Below, one piece after another: positions 1-8,450 of a DNA stretch of 64,000 nucleotides. Source of the stretch: Capnocytophaga haemolytica (GTDB lineage: Bacteria; Bacteroidota; Bacteroidia; Flavobacteriales; Flavobacteriaceae); contig NZ_CP014227.1 of the NCBI RefSeq assembly GCF_001553545.1, forward strand, positions 1,155,001-1,219,000, read 5' to 3'. Positions within the stretch are counted from its first letter, which is position 1. Each line of letters opens with the position of its first letter. A program made the translations under genes and the position numbers. The notes below the pieces were generated by a model. That model searched no databases and had not been told where the DNA came from. It worked only from the letters and a program-made list of their open reading frames with translations.

Positions 1-1061
1 TTGTAATACAGCAAGGCGTTTTCCGTTTTCATCAGGACGATATGCACTTTACGAACTTTCGGGCTACTTATGGTCAGTCGGACTTTGTGATGAACGGGCG
101 TATGCAGAATGCTATCAACTTTGCTTTGACAAAGGGGCAGGTGCTACGAGGCACCTTCTCGCTGAGTTCGCAGCATATCAATGTAGATGAGTTTATGGCA
201 CAGGAGACAGAGAGTAGAGAGCAAAGAGTAGAGAGTGGAGAGCAGAGAGAAGTGAATAAAGAGCAAAGCTCAAAAGGAGTGGTTATAGTGCCCAAGGACT
301 TTGATTTTAATCTCAATGCGAATTTGAAGAATGTGTTCTTTCATGGGCTGACGGTTCACAATCTGCGGGGCAATACGCGGCTGCGCAAGGGGGTGCTCGC
401 GCTGAATAACGTAGGCTTTAACATCATCGGTGTGTCGGCACACATCAATGCCTCTTATGGTGATGAAACCCCTGAGCGTGCCCACTTTGCCTTTAAGGTA
501 GATGCAGAGAACTTTGATGTGCAGCGCGCTTATAAGGAAGTAAAACTCTTCCGCGAGATGGTAACGATGGCAAAGGATGCTTATGGGATTATCTCTGTTA
601 AATACAACCTCAAAGGCAAGCTCGATGGAGAGATGACGCCTATCTACCCTTCCTTAGAAGGCGGAGGAACGCTCTCAGTGAAAGATGTGAAGCTCAAAGG
701 ATTTAAGCTCTTCAACATCATCAGTCAGAAGGCAGGAACCGACGCACTAAAAGATGCCAACCTCACTACGATTGACATCAACAGCACGATTAAGAACAAT
801 CTGATCACCATTGAGCGATTCAAGTTTAAGGTCTCAGGCTTTCGTCCGCGTATAGAGGGGCAAACGAGTTTTGACGGAGCACTCAACCTAAAGATGCGTT
901 TAGGGCTGCCACCGTTAGGTATTATCGGCATTCCTATCAAAGTAACAGGCACCACCGAGCATCCTAAGATAGGCTTAGGCAGGAAGAGCAAGGACTTAGA
1001 GGAGACGGAGTATGACTCACGGACAGGAAACGAAGGAGAAACGGACAAATCTACCAAATAA
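1..1061 (+). CDS. AsmA-like envelope protein, C-terminal part (5' end outside window)
   Basis: The reading frame is already open at base 3 and no start is visible, so this is the last 352 residues of a longer protein. It resembles the C-terminal region of AsmA-family proteins, large inner-membrane-anchored periplasmic proteins linked to outer-membrane assembly and lipid transfer. Supporting features are alternating beta-rich segments, the late motif pattern GTLSVKDVKLKGFKLFNI, and a run of amphipathic strands ending in LGLPPLGIIGIPIKVTGT, followed by a charged, disordered tail. Around residues 68-89 the chain carries a Glu/Arg/Gln/Ser-rich insert encoded by 7-bp-period DNA (206-268), which looks like intergenic repeat DNA grown inside the gene. 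phoH follows 26 bp downstream on the same strand. Family assignment is fairly sure; the exact role is not. Confidence 0.75.
   Translation, partial: VIQQGVFRFHQDDMHFTNFRATYGQSDFVMNGRMQNAINFALTKGQVLRGTFSLSSQHINVDEFMAQETESREQRVESGEQREVNKEQSSKGVVIVPKDFDFNLNANLKNVFFHGLTVHNLRGNTRLRKGVLALNNVGFNIIGVSAHINASYGDETPERAHFAFKVDAENFDVQRAYKEVKLFREMVTMAKDAYGIISVKYNLKGKLDGEMTPIYPSLEGGGTLSVKDVKLKGFKLFNIISQKAGTDALKDANLTTIDINSTIKNNLITIERFKFKVSGFRPRIEGQTSFDGALNLKMRLGLPPLGIIGIPIKVTGTTEHPKIGLGRKSKDLEETEYDSRTGNEGETDKSTK
206..268 (+). repeat. Degenerate 7-bp-period array inside a coding region
   Basis: Nine successive 7-mers in strict register (for example AGTAGAG, then AGCAAAG) run through the AsmA-like gene. Because 7 is not a multiple of 3, the protein repeats every 21 bp, giving a loose 7-residue repeat rich in E, R, Q and S. 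The same kind of array recurs in many intergenic gaps of this window. Confidence 0.8.
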
Positions 1062-1087
1062 ACCTAATAAATAAGTAATTATCTGTA

Positions 1088-2053
1088 ATGAATGAACTTA
1101 CTTTAGAACTCACAGATCTTAGTCCTCAACAGTTTTTTGGAGAGGATGAGGTAAATATTAAGGCTATCAAAGCTCATTATGCCAAGTTAAAAATTGTGGC
1201 ACGAGGCAATAAAATACTCGCCTTTGGAGAGGAAATACTACTAAAAGAATTTCATCAGAAAGTGGAGCAACTGATAGCGTATTGTGCAAAATACAATCGT
1301 TTGGATGAGCGAATTATAGAGCGAATACTCACCTCTAATAGCCAAGAAACGATTGAAGAAGCAGCCAAAGGCGAAGGCGATGTGCTCTTACACGGGGTCA
1401 GTGGCAAGATCATCCGCCCACAGACCAAGAACCAAACCAAACTCGTAGAGTTGATAAAGAAGAACGATATGGTCTTTGCAGTGGGGCCAGCGGGTACGGG
1501 CAAGACTTATGTGGGCGTTGCTTTGGCGGTGCGGGCATTGAAGGAGAAACAAGTAAAACGCATAGTGCTCACGCGTCCTGCGGTAGAAGCGGGCGAGAAT
1601 CTCGGCTTCCTCCCTGGTGATATGAAAGAGAAGCTCGACCCTTATATGCAACCGCTTTACGATGCGCTCAGGGATATGATTCCACACGAGAAGCTCAGTG
1701 GCTTTATTGAGGCAGGCATCATTGAGATTGCCCCGCTGGCTTTTATGCGTGGACGCACACTCGACAATGCTTTTATCATATTAGACGAGGCGCAGAACAC
1801 TACCCACGCACAGATGAAGATGTTTCTCACCCGTATGGGGCGCAATGCTAAGTTTATGATCACGGGCGACCCTGGGCAGATCGACCTACCGCGTAAAACC
1901 ACCTCTGGCCTGAAAGAGGCGTTACTCATCCTCAAGAACGTGAAGGGCATTGGTATGTTGCATTTGGACGATAAAGACGTAGTACGTCACCCATTGGTAA
2001 GGAGCATTATTGATGCTTATAAAACAGTAGAGGAAGCATCTGTAAATCCATAG
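1088..2053 (+). CDS. phoH: PhoH-like ATPase
   Basis: PhoH family P-loop ATPase of 321 residues, the normal length for the family. Walker A is GPAGTGKT at residues 133-140 and Walker B is LDEAQN at about 232-237. The N-terminal ~110 residues match the KH-like/PhoH N-terminal part of flavobacterial proteins (NIKAIKAHYAKLKIVARGN). Members are cytoplasmic nucleotide-binding proteins, thought to work in RNA metabolism or phosphate stress, though the physiological role is not settled. It lies 26 bp after the AsmA-like gene and may be co-transcribed with it. A promoter for the next operon follows in the 169-bp gap downstream. Confidence 0.93.
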   Translation: MNELTLELTDLSPQQFFGEDEVNIKAIKAHYAKLKIVARGNKILAFGEEILLKEFHQKVEQLIAYCAKYNRLDERIIERILTSNSQETIEEAAKGEGDVLLHGVSGKIIRPQTKNQTKLVELIKKNDMVFAVGPAGTGKTYVGVALAVRALKEKQVKRIVLTRPAVEAGENLGFLPGDMKEKLDPYMQPLYDALRDMIPHEKLSGFIEAGIIEIAPLAFMRGRTLDNAFIILDEAQNTTHAQMKMFLTRMGRNAKFMITGDPGQIDLPRKTTSGLKEALLILKNVKGIGMLHLDDKDVVRHPLVRSIIDAYKTVEEASVNP

Positions 2054-2126
2054 GGGTTAAATGCTTTCGCTTAACATTTGATTAACAGTCGAATGAAAAA
2101 TTCCGTAAAAAATAATGAGTTTTTTG

Positions 2127-2155
2127 TTTGTATTATAAAAAAATTAGTATCTTTG
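2127..2155 (+). promoter_or_regulatory. Promoter of the sugar/gal operon
   Basis: A TTTG at 2127-2130 is followed after 17 bp by TATCTTTG at 2148-2155. This fits the Bacteroidota primary sigma-factor consensus (TTTG at -33, TAnnTTTG at -7). Transcription would start near 2162, about 60 bases before the first gene. Confidence 0.75.
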
Positions 2156-2222
2156 CCGAGAATTTAATAACTTATAGAGAAATCAATTTCAAGGGAGAAG
2201 TCCCAACATTATAAAAAAATAT

Positions 2223-3086
2223 ATGACAACATTAGTAGTTTTAGCGGCTGGTTTAGGTAGCAGGTTCGGATCAGATAAGCAGTTAGAGGATGTGCACAAC
2301 GGCAATGCCCTATTCAATTATGGGCTGTATGATGCTATTGAGGCTGGTTTTGACAATATCGTGCTCATCATCCGCACAGAAATAGACCAGATGACCAAAG
2401 AGCACCTCAAAGACCGCTTCAAAGGTATACCCATCACCTTCGTATACCAAGACCAGCATAATCCAAAAGGCATTGAGCGCAAAAAACCTTGGGGCACGGG
2501 GCACGCGATGCTCTGCGTGAAGGATGTAGTGAAGAACCCTTTCCTCATCATCAATGCCGATGACTATTACGGCAAAGAAGGCTTTAAGTTGATGCACGAT
2601 GCCCTTGAGCAAGGCAAGCCTAAGACTTTCTTTTCAGGGGGCTATCTGTTGAAGAATACCCTCAGCGACAACGGCACCGTATCACGTGGTATCTGTGAAG
2701 TGGATGCCAATCACCATCTGCAATCGATCGTAGAAGCTACCAAACTCCGCCGTGTAGACGACCAAACTGCTATTGACGAAGAGACAGGCAAGACTTATCC
2801 GCTTAGCACCTACGTATCGATGAACTTCTGGGGATTTACTCACGATATTTTGGATATTGCCGACCGTATGTTTGTAGACTTTGTAGCTGCCCATAGAGAT
2901 GACCCTAAGAGTGAGTTCTTTATTCCGTTAGTGGTGCAACACGCTATTGAGAAAGACGGCTACACTCTTGAGGTGCTACCAAACCACGACAATTGGTTCG
3001 GTATGACTTACCACGAAGATTTAGATATTGTAAGCAAAGAAATTAAGAGATTGACAGCTGAAGGGCTGTATCCTGAACATTTTTAA
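2223..3086 (+). CDS. Sugar nucleotidyltransferase (NTP_transferase family)
   Basis: A 287-residue nucleotidyltransferase of the sugar-1-phosphate type (NTP_transferase fold). The N-terminal nucleotide-binding signature is LAAGLGSRFG followed by a KQ pair. The metal-binding region is seen in IINADDYYG at about residues 108-117, and KPWGTGHAM precedes it. Such enzymes join a sugar 1-phosphate to an NTP, giving an NDP-sugar and pyrophosphate. It is the first gene of an operon with a sugar kinase, galK, galM and galT. An obvious inference is that it activates the sugar 1-phosphate made by the neighbouring kinase, but the sugar and the nucleotide cannot be read from the sequence. A choline/LicC-type substrate is the main alternative. 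Confidence 0.82.
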   Translation: MTTLVVLAAGLGSRFGSDKQLEDVHNGNALFNYGLYDAIEAGFDNIVLIIRTEIDQMTKEHLKDRFKGIPITFVYQDQHNPKGIERKKPWGTGHAMLCVKDVVKNPFLIINADDYYGKEGFKLMHDALEQGKPKTFFSGGYLLKNTLSDNGTVSRGICEVDANHHLQSIVEATKLRRVDDQTAIDEETGKTYPLSTYVSMNFWGFTHDILDIADRMFVDFVAAHRDDPKSEFFIPLVVQHAIEKDGYTLEVLPNHDNWFGMTYHEDLDIVSKEIKRLTAEGLYPEHF

Positions 3087-3136
3087 TCAACCTGTGCTGA
3101 GCACCTTGTGGCTCGGCACTTTATATATTATACCTT

Positions 3137-4180
3137 ATGAAAGAAATAGCAAAACAATTTGTATTGGAAGGCAATGTACTTTCTGTGGAGCCTTATGGCA
3201 ATGGACACATCAATTACACTTATCTCATACAGACTGATAAGGCGCGCTATATCCTGCAAGGGATTAATAGCAATGTGTTCAAGACACCTGAGATGATTAT
3301 CAGCAACATTGAGCTACTGTGGGAGACTGAGCCTAAGAATACGGTCATTCTCAATATGATGAAGACCAAAGGGGGCAAACACGCCGTGATGGCTGAGGGC
3401 AACCTTTGGCGTGCCTTCCCTTTTGCTGAGGGTTACCAGACCTTTGAGTTTATCGAAGAGCCTTGGCAAGCCGAGAAAGCAGGGAGAGCGTATGCCTCTT
3501 TCCTCAAAACCTTTGCCAACATTGATACCCAACGCTTGCAGGCTACCATTCGCGACTTCCACAACGGACTGAAACGCTTTGCAGCTCTCGAAGCTGCTTA
3601 TGCACAAGCAAAGCCTGCCCGCAAAGAGAAAGCACAACACCTATACGACTTTGCCTTAGCCCACAAGGTGATCTTTGAGCGTATACACAAGGCGGTAGAT
3701 GATGGGCTTATCCCTATCCGCGTAACCCACAACGACACCAAGATCAACAACGTACTCATTCACAAAGATAATCCCGATGAGTTTAAGGTCATCGACTTAG
3801 ATACTGTGATGCAAGGTATCTTGCTGTACGACTTTGGCGACTTTGTACGTACCTCTGTGAGCCCCACAGAAGAGAATGAGCTTGACGATAGTAAGATTAT
3901 CTTTAATACCGAGTTCTTTGAGGCCATCTGCAAAGGCTTCTCGGTGATGAAAGATGTAATGAGTCCGACTGAGAAGCAGCTCATCGTTGATGGAGCTAAG
4001 TATATGATCTTCATCATAGGTGTGCGCTTCCTTACTGACTACTTCAATAACGACGTCTATTTTAAGATCTCTTTTGAAGATGAGAACTACATCCGCGCAC
4101 GCAACCAGTTTGTGCTTTTACAACGCTTAGAAGACAAAGAGCCTGAACTGAGAGCCATTGCAAAGAAGTATTTTGATTAG
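3137..4180 (+). CDS. NahK-like N-acetylhexosamine/sugar 1-kinase (APH fold)
   Basis: A 347-residue kinase of the aminoglycoside-phosphotransferase fold. The Brenner motif HNDTKINN (about residues 198-205) provides the catalytic Asp and metal-binding Asn, and IDLDTV (about 218-223) is the DFG-equivalent. Both motifs, the length, and the N-terminal GNGHINYTYL loop match my recollection of N-acetylhexosamine 1-kinase (NahK/LnpB), which phosphorylates GlcNAc or GalNAc at C1. It sits between a nucleotidyltransferase and Leloir pathway genes, the same partners as in the bifidobacterial lacto-N-biose operon. No lacto-N-biose phosphorylase is present here. The sugar specificity is an inference. Its last 10 bases belong to a 21-bp tandem duplication. 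Confidence 0.75.
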   Translation: MKEIAKQFVLEGNVLSVEPYGNGHINYTYLIQTDKARYILQGINSNVFKTPEMIISNIELLWETEPKNTVILNMMKTKGGKHAVMAEGNLWRAFPFAEGYQTFEFIEEPWQAEKAGRAYASFLKTFANIDTQRLQATIRDFHNGLKRFAALEAAYAQAKPARKEKAQHLYDFALAHKVIFERIHKAVDDGLIPIRVTHNDTKINNVLIHKDNPDEFKVIDLDTVMQGILLYDFGDFVRTSVSPTEENELDDSKIIFNTEFFEAICKGFSVMKDVMSPTEKQLIVDGAKYMIFIIGVRFLTDYFNNDVYFKISFEDENYIRARNQFVLLQRLEDKEPELRAIAKKYFD

Positions 4181-4212
4181 TATGTTTATAATTTTGATTA
4201 GTATGTTTATAA
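4171..4212 (+). repeat. 21-bp perfect tandem duplication over a stop/start junction
   Basis: Bases 4171-4191 and 4192-4212 are identical. The unit holds the end of the kinase gene (stop TAG at 4178-4180) and the start codon of the YciI gene, so ATG now occurs at both 4182 and 4203 in the same frame. The duplication adds seven codons if the first ATG is used. Confidence 0.95.
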
Positions 4213-4502
4213 TAGATTTGACTTATAAGAAGCCGCTTACAGAAGTGGATAAACACCGCAGTGCCCATATTGAGTTTCTGACAAAGTATTACAATGCGGG
4301 TAAGTTTATTACCTCAGGGGCAAAGAAGCCACGAGTAGGCGGGGTGATTCTCGCACAACATTGTACGGCAGAAGAAGTACAGGAAATTATCACACACGAT
4401 CCTTTCTATGTGAATGCTATTGCCGATTATACAATTACAGAGTTCGCCACCTCCAAGTACTGTGAGAGCTTTGCTTCTTGTGCTGATGAGGATACAAAGT
4501 AA
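4203..4502 (+). CDS. YciI family protein
   Basis: A small YciI-like protein (ferredoxin-like alpha/beta fold). The start at 4203 gives 99 residues, the usual length, beginning MFIIDLTYKKPLTEVDKH. Family hallmarks visible are the early Asp-His pair (VDKHRSAHIEFL), the AGKFITSGAK segment, and the FxxDPFYxxxxADYTI-like segment (THDPFYVNAIADYTI). An in-frame start at 4182 would add seven residues that arise only from the tandem duplication. YciI proteins are proposed to be small enzymes or ligand binders; no specific reaction is known for this type. It lies inside the sugar operon, but a link to galactose use is not evident. Confidence 0.85.
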   Translation: MFIIDLTYKKPLTEVDKHRSAHIEFLTKYYNAGKFITSGAKKPRVGGVILAQHCTAEEVQEIITHDPFYVNAIADYTITEFATSKYCESFASCADEDTK

Positions 4503-4588
4503 CAATAACAAAAGATAATAACCACTGCTTTAGTATCTCAGCGTACTATCTCTGAGACCTGAAAGCTGAAATTAAATAAATCAACCGT

Positions 4589-5752
4589 ATGGAATTAAAA
4601 GAATTAAAACAAAAGTTTGCCACAGTATTTGGCAATGAATGTGAGGATGTATTTTTTGCCCCAGGTAGGGTAAATCTGATTGGTGAGCACACCGACTATA
4701 ACGGCGGGAATGTATTCCCTTGCGCTATCGACCGAGGTACGTTTGCCTTAGTGAAACGCCGCAGTGACAACAAGCTTAGAATGTACTCTGAGAACTTTGC
4801 CAACTTGGGCGTAATGGAGTTCACTCTGGATAATCTCGTAAACGACAAGTCGCACGATTGGGCTAACTACCCTAAAGGAATGATAAAGTTCTTCATCGAA
4901 GAGGGACATAAGATAGACAAGGGCTTTGACGTCTTATTCTATGGCAATATCCCTAATGGTGCAGGCCTCTCTTCATCAGCTTCTATAGAAGTACTCACAG
5001 GCACCGTGCTTAAGCACCTCTTTGGCTTGAGCATTGACCCTGTGCAGATTGCCCTTTTAGGCCAGAAGACTGAGAACAAGTTCATCGGTGTGAACTGTGG
5101 TATTATGGATCAGTTTGCAGTAGCGATGGGCAAGAAAGACAACGCCATTCTGCTCGACTGCAACACGCTCAAGTATGCTTACGTGCCTGTGGTACTCAAA
5201 GATGAGCTTATCGTAATCTCTAACACTAACAAGCGCCGTGGTCTCGCCGACTCTAAGTACAACGAACGCCGTGGCGAGTGTGAGCAAGCATTGAAAGAAC
5301 TGCAAACAAAGCTCAACATCAAGGCACTCGGCGAACTCTCTATTGAGGAATTTGAGGCTAACAAAGACCTCATCAAAGACCCCGTACGCCTTAAGAGAGC
5401 TAAACACGCCGTTTATGAAAACCAACGCACACTCAAGGCTCAAAAAGAGCTATCAGCAGGCAACTTAGAGGCTTTTGGCAAACTGATGAACCAATCACAC
5501 GAGTCGCTGAGAGATGACTATGAAGTTACAGGTAAGGAACTCGATACTTTGGTAGAACTCGCTTGGGCACAAGCTGGGGTAGTAGGCTCACGTATGACGG
5601 GCGCAGGCTTTGGCGGCTGCACCGTGAGCATCGTAAAGAAAGACAAGGTAGATGACTTCGTGAAGAACGTTGGGGCTGCTTATAAAGACAAGATCGGCTA
5701 TGAGGCTGATTTCTACGTAGTGCAGGTGAGTGAAGGTGCACGCAAACTATAA
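4589..5752 (+). CDS. galK: Galactokinase
   Basis: Galactokinase of 387 residues, a GHMP kinase making galactose 1-phosphate from galactose and ATP. The galactokinase signature PGRVNLIGEHTDYNGG is at about residues 27-42. The GHMP phosphate loop GAGLSSSASIEV is near 125, and the C-terminal GHMP motif MTGAGFGGCTVSIV is near 337. The catalytic region GVNCGIMDQFAVAMG is intact. It is followed by galM after 12 bp and galT after another 3 bp, forming a Leloir pathway block. The preceding 86-bp gap shows no clear promoter, so transcription probably comes from 2127-2155. Confidence 0.97.
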   Translation: MELKELKQKFATVFGNECEDVFFAPGRVNLIGEHTDYNGGNVFPCAIDRGTFALVKRRSDNKLRMYSENFANLGVMEFTLDNLVNDKSHDWANYPKGMIKFFIEEGHKIDKGFDVLFYGNIPNGAGLSSSASIEVLTGTVLKHLFGLSIDPVQIALLGQKTENKFIGVNCGIMDQFAVAMGKKDNAILLDCNTLKYAYVPVVLKDELIVISNTNKRRGLADSKYNERRGECEQALKELQTKLNIKALGELSIEEFEANKDLIKDPVRLKRAKHAVYENQRTLKAQKELSAGNLEAFGKLMNQSHESLRDDYEVTGKELDTLVELAWAQAGVVGSRMTGAGFGGCTVSIVKKDKVDDFVKNVGAAYKDKIGYEADFYVVQVSEGARKL

Positions 5753-5764
5753 TCAGAGAACCTT

Positions 5765-6838
5765 ATGAAAGTAAATATCACTAAAAGTCTGTTCGGGGAG
5801 TACCTCGGACAGACTGTCTATGAGTATACGCTCCACAGCGAGCAGGGGATTACCGTGAAGGTGCTCAACCTCGGGGGCATCATCACTGAGATTGACGTAA
5901 AGGACAAGCACGGCATAGTTAAGAACGTAGTGCTGGGCTACAATCGCTTAGAGGATTACATCGGCAATGGAGCTTATGCAGGTGCCTTAGTGGGCAGGAC
6001 AGCAGGGCGCATTGCAGGGGCACAGTTCACCATTGACGGCACTACTTACCACTTGGCAAAGAACAATGGCGAGAATGCTATCCACGGAGGCGTAGAGGGG
6101 CTTACGGCTAAGGTGTTTGCCGTGAAGGAGCTGCCTCATGGCATTGAGCTTACCTACACCAGTCCTGATGGGGAGGAAGGCTACCCTGCCAAGGTGGACT
6201 TCAAGGTGCAATACACCCTCACAGCTGAGAATACCTTGTGCCTTACTTATGAGGCCATCGCAGATAAGAAGACTTACCTCAACCTCACTAACCACAGCTA
6301 CTTCAACCTCGCAGGCGACTTAGAGACTAATGGCGACACTCAAGTACTCACCATCGATGCTGACCGCCTCTGTGAACTACGTGAGGGTTTGATTCCTACG
6401 GGGAAACTCTTAGAGGTGGCGGGCACTACCTTTGACCTCAGAGCAGGCAAAGTGATCGCTGATGGCATCGCTGAGGGACACCCACAGTTTGAGATCACAA
6501 GGGCTTATGATCATCCCTTTGTACTCAATCGCAGTGGCTTGGGCGGCACACCACAGCTCAGCCTCTACTCCCCTCACAGTGGCATAGAGCTAAAGGTATT
6601 CACCACCCAGCGTGTGGCAGTGGTCTACACAGGCAACTTCTTAGACGAGGTGCTGCCCTTTGACCGCACTGTCAGCGGCGCAAAGCACACTAAGAACGCC
6701 CGTTTTTTAGGCGTAGCCATTGAGATGCAAGACTTCCCTAATGGCATCAATGAACCTGCCTTTGACGTACAACCTCTTGAGAAGGGAGCGATCTACAAAC
6801 AGCAAACCCTCTTGCAATTTGACGTAAAAACTAAATAA
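5765..6838 (+). CDS. galM: Galactose mutarotase (aldose 1-epimerase)
   Basis: Aldose 1-epimerase of 357 residues, converting beta- to alpha-galactose, the form galactokinase uses. Visible family marks are NNGENAIHGG (about residues 99-108) with its catalytic-pocket His, LTNHSYFNLAG (about 176-186) with the second His, and the late VAIEMQDFPNGIN segment that holds the catalytic Glu region. There is no signal peptide, so it acts in the cytoplasm, unlike some secreted Bacteroidota mutarotases. It is packed between galK and galT with very short gaps. Confidence 0.95.
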   Translation: MKVNITKSLFGEYLGQTVYEYTLHSEQGITVKVLNLGGIITEIDVKDKHGIVKNVVLGYNRLEDYIGNGAYAGALVGRTAGRIAGAQFTIDGTTYHLAKNNGENAIHGGVEGLTAKVFAVKELPHGIELTYTSPDGEEGYPAKVDFKVQYTLTAENTLCLTYEAIADKKTYLNLTNHSYFNLAGDLETNGDTQVLTIDADRLCELREGLIPTGKLLEVAGTTFDLRAGKVIADGIAEGHPQFEITRAYDHPFVLNRSGLGGTPQLSLYSPHSGIELKVFTTQRVAVVYTGNFLDEVLPFDRTVSGAKHTKNARFLGVAIEMQDFPNGINEPAFDVQPLEKGAIYKQQTLLQFDVKTK

Positions 6839-6841
6839 ACA

Positions 6842-8416
6842 ATGAAGGAGAACCAAAGCGACATCGCTTTTGATATAGAAACGCTGATGGTCTACGCCGT
6901 CAGCAAAGGCATCGTTTGTGAGGAAGACAAGCTCTACCTCACAAACGTTGTTTTAGAGATAATGGGCATCGATAGCTACCCAGAGTTCACCGCTGAGCAG
7001 CAGGTGGCGATTGCCAGCACAGCAGCAGCCATCACTTACCCTACTGACCTCTTAGACCGCTTGGTAGATTGGGCTGCTAAGAACGGGCGACTTGAGGAGG
7101 ATACGCTCACCTATCGCGACCTCTTTAATGCGCGGTTAATGGGCTGCCTCTTGCCTTTTCCCTCTGAGGTACGTCGCACCTTCTGGGATAGGTATAAGAA
7201 GGAAAGCAAAGAAGTCGCGACCACTGCCTTTTACGAACTCTCAAAGCAGAGCAACTACATCCGTACCGATCGCATTGCTAAGAACTTCGGCTGGACGTAC
7301 GACAACGCCTACGGCAGCCTTGAGATCACTATCAATCTCTCTAAGCCTGAGAAAGACCCTCGCGACATTGCCAAGCAGCGTAATGTGGTAGCCACTAACT
7401 ATCCTAAGTGTCTCCTTTGCAAGGAGAACGAAGGCTATGCAGGGCGCGTGAATCACCCTGGGCGACAAAACCTCCGCACTATCAAGCTCAATCTGGCAAA
7501 CGAGGATTGGTACTTTCAATACTCGCCTTACATCTACTACAACGAGCACTGCATCGTCTTTTGCACCGAGCACCGACCAATGAAGATAGACTGCAACACC
7601 TTTGCGCGTATGCTCGGTTTTGTAGAGACTTTTACTCACTATTTCATCAGTTCGAATGCCGACTTACCTATTGTTGGGGGGTCTATCCTCTCGCACGACC
7701 ACTTCCAAGGGGGGCGACACGTCTTTCCGATGGAGAAAGCCAGCATTCGCGAGGCGGTTCAGTTTGCAGGTTATGAGGACGTAGCGGCGGGTATTGTCAA
7801 TTGGCCTATGTCGGTATTGCGCTTAAGAGGTGAAAAAGACCGACTTATAGAGCTTGCAGACAAGATACTCCACACGTGGATTGAGTATAGTGATGAGTCG
7901 CTCGGTATTTACGCCCATACCAATGGCGAACGCCACAACACGCTCAACCCCGTAGCACGTTATCGCGAGGGGGCTTACGAGCTTGACTTGGTGTTGCGCA
8001 ACAACCGCACCGATACCGCACATCCATACGGAATATTCCACCCTTATGAGCATCTGCACAACATCAAGAAGGAGAACATAGGCATCATCGAGGTGATGGG
8101 CTTGGCGATACTCCCAGGGCGACTAAAGGCTGAGATGACCGCCATTAAAGCACTACTCGGCACACACGGCAACGATGTAGAGGCTATCTACACGGCTATG
8201 GACGCTGACGGGGCACTACAAAAGCACACCGCTTGGCTACGTCGCTATCTTGAGAATCCCGCCTTTAACACTTTTGCCTTAGAGGATGCTGACACCTTCA
8301 TTGAGAGGGCTATCGGCGATACCTTCTCGGAAGTGTTGGAGCATTGTGGTGTCTTTAAAAACGATGCAGCAGGACGTGGGGGCTTTAGCAAGTTCATTGA
8401 GTGCATCAATAAATAA
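6842..8416 (+). CDS. galT: UDP-glucose--hexose-1-phosphate uridylyltransferase, class II
   Basis: A 524-residue galactose-1-phosphate uridylyltransferase of the long, class II type common in Firmicutes and bifidobacteria, not the ~350-residue GalT1 of proteobacteria. The HIT-type active site is SHDHFQGGRH at about residues 282-291. A cluster of Cys residues with YPKCLLCKENEGYAGR precedes it. It exchanges UMP between UDP-glucose and galactose 1-phosphate, and class II relatives such as LnpC also accept other hexose 1-phosphates. The start is 3 bp after the galM stop. No terminator hairpin is visible before the insertion sequence at 8451, which may have displaced it. Confidence 0.95.
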   Translation: MKENQSDIAFDIETLMVYAVSKGIVCEEDKLYLTNVVLEIMGIDSYPEFTAEQQVAIASTAAAITYPTDLLDRLVDWAAKNGRLEEDTLTYRDLFNARLMGCLLPFPSEVRRTFWDRYKKESKEVATTAFYELSKQSNYIRTDRIAKNFGWTYDNAYGSLEITINLSKPEKDPRDIAKQRNVVATNYPKCLLCKENEGYAGRVNHPGRQNLRTIKLNLANEDWYFQYSPYIYYNEHCIVFCTEHRPMKIDCNTFARMLGFVETFTHYFISSNADLPIVGGSILSHDHFQGGRHVFPMEKASIREAVQFAGYEDVAAGIVNWPMSVLRLRGEKDRLIELADKILHTWIEYSDESLGIYAHTNGERHNTLNPVARYREGAYELDLVLRNNRTDTAHPYGIFHPYEHLHNIKKENIGIIEVMGLAILPGRLKAEMTAIKALLGTHGNDVEAIYTAMDADGALQKHTAWLRRYLENPAFNTFALEDADTFIERAIGDTFSEVLEHCGVFKNDAAGRGGFSKFIECINK

Positions 8417-8450
8417 AATCACATTGTTTTCCATATTTTACTATTGAAGC

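Noticed and set aside
4062..4268. Minus-strand frame opposite the kinase end
   Set aside because: It is the antisense of the kinase and YciI genes, and its repeated YKHTNQN segment is just the 21-bp duplication.
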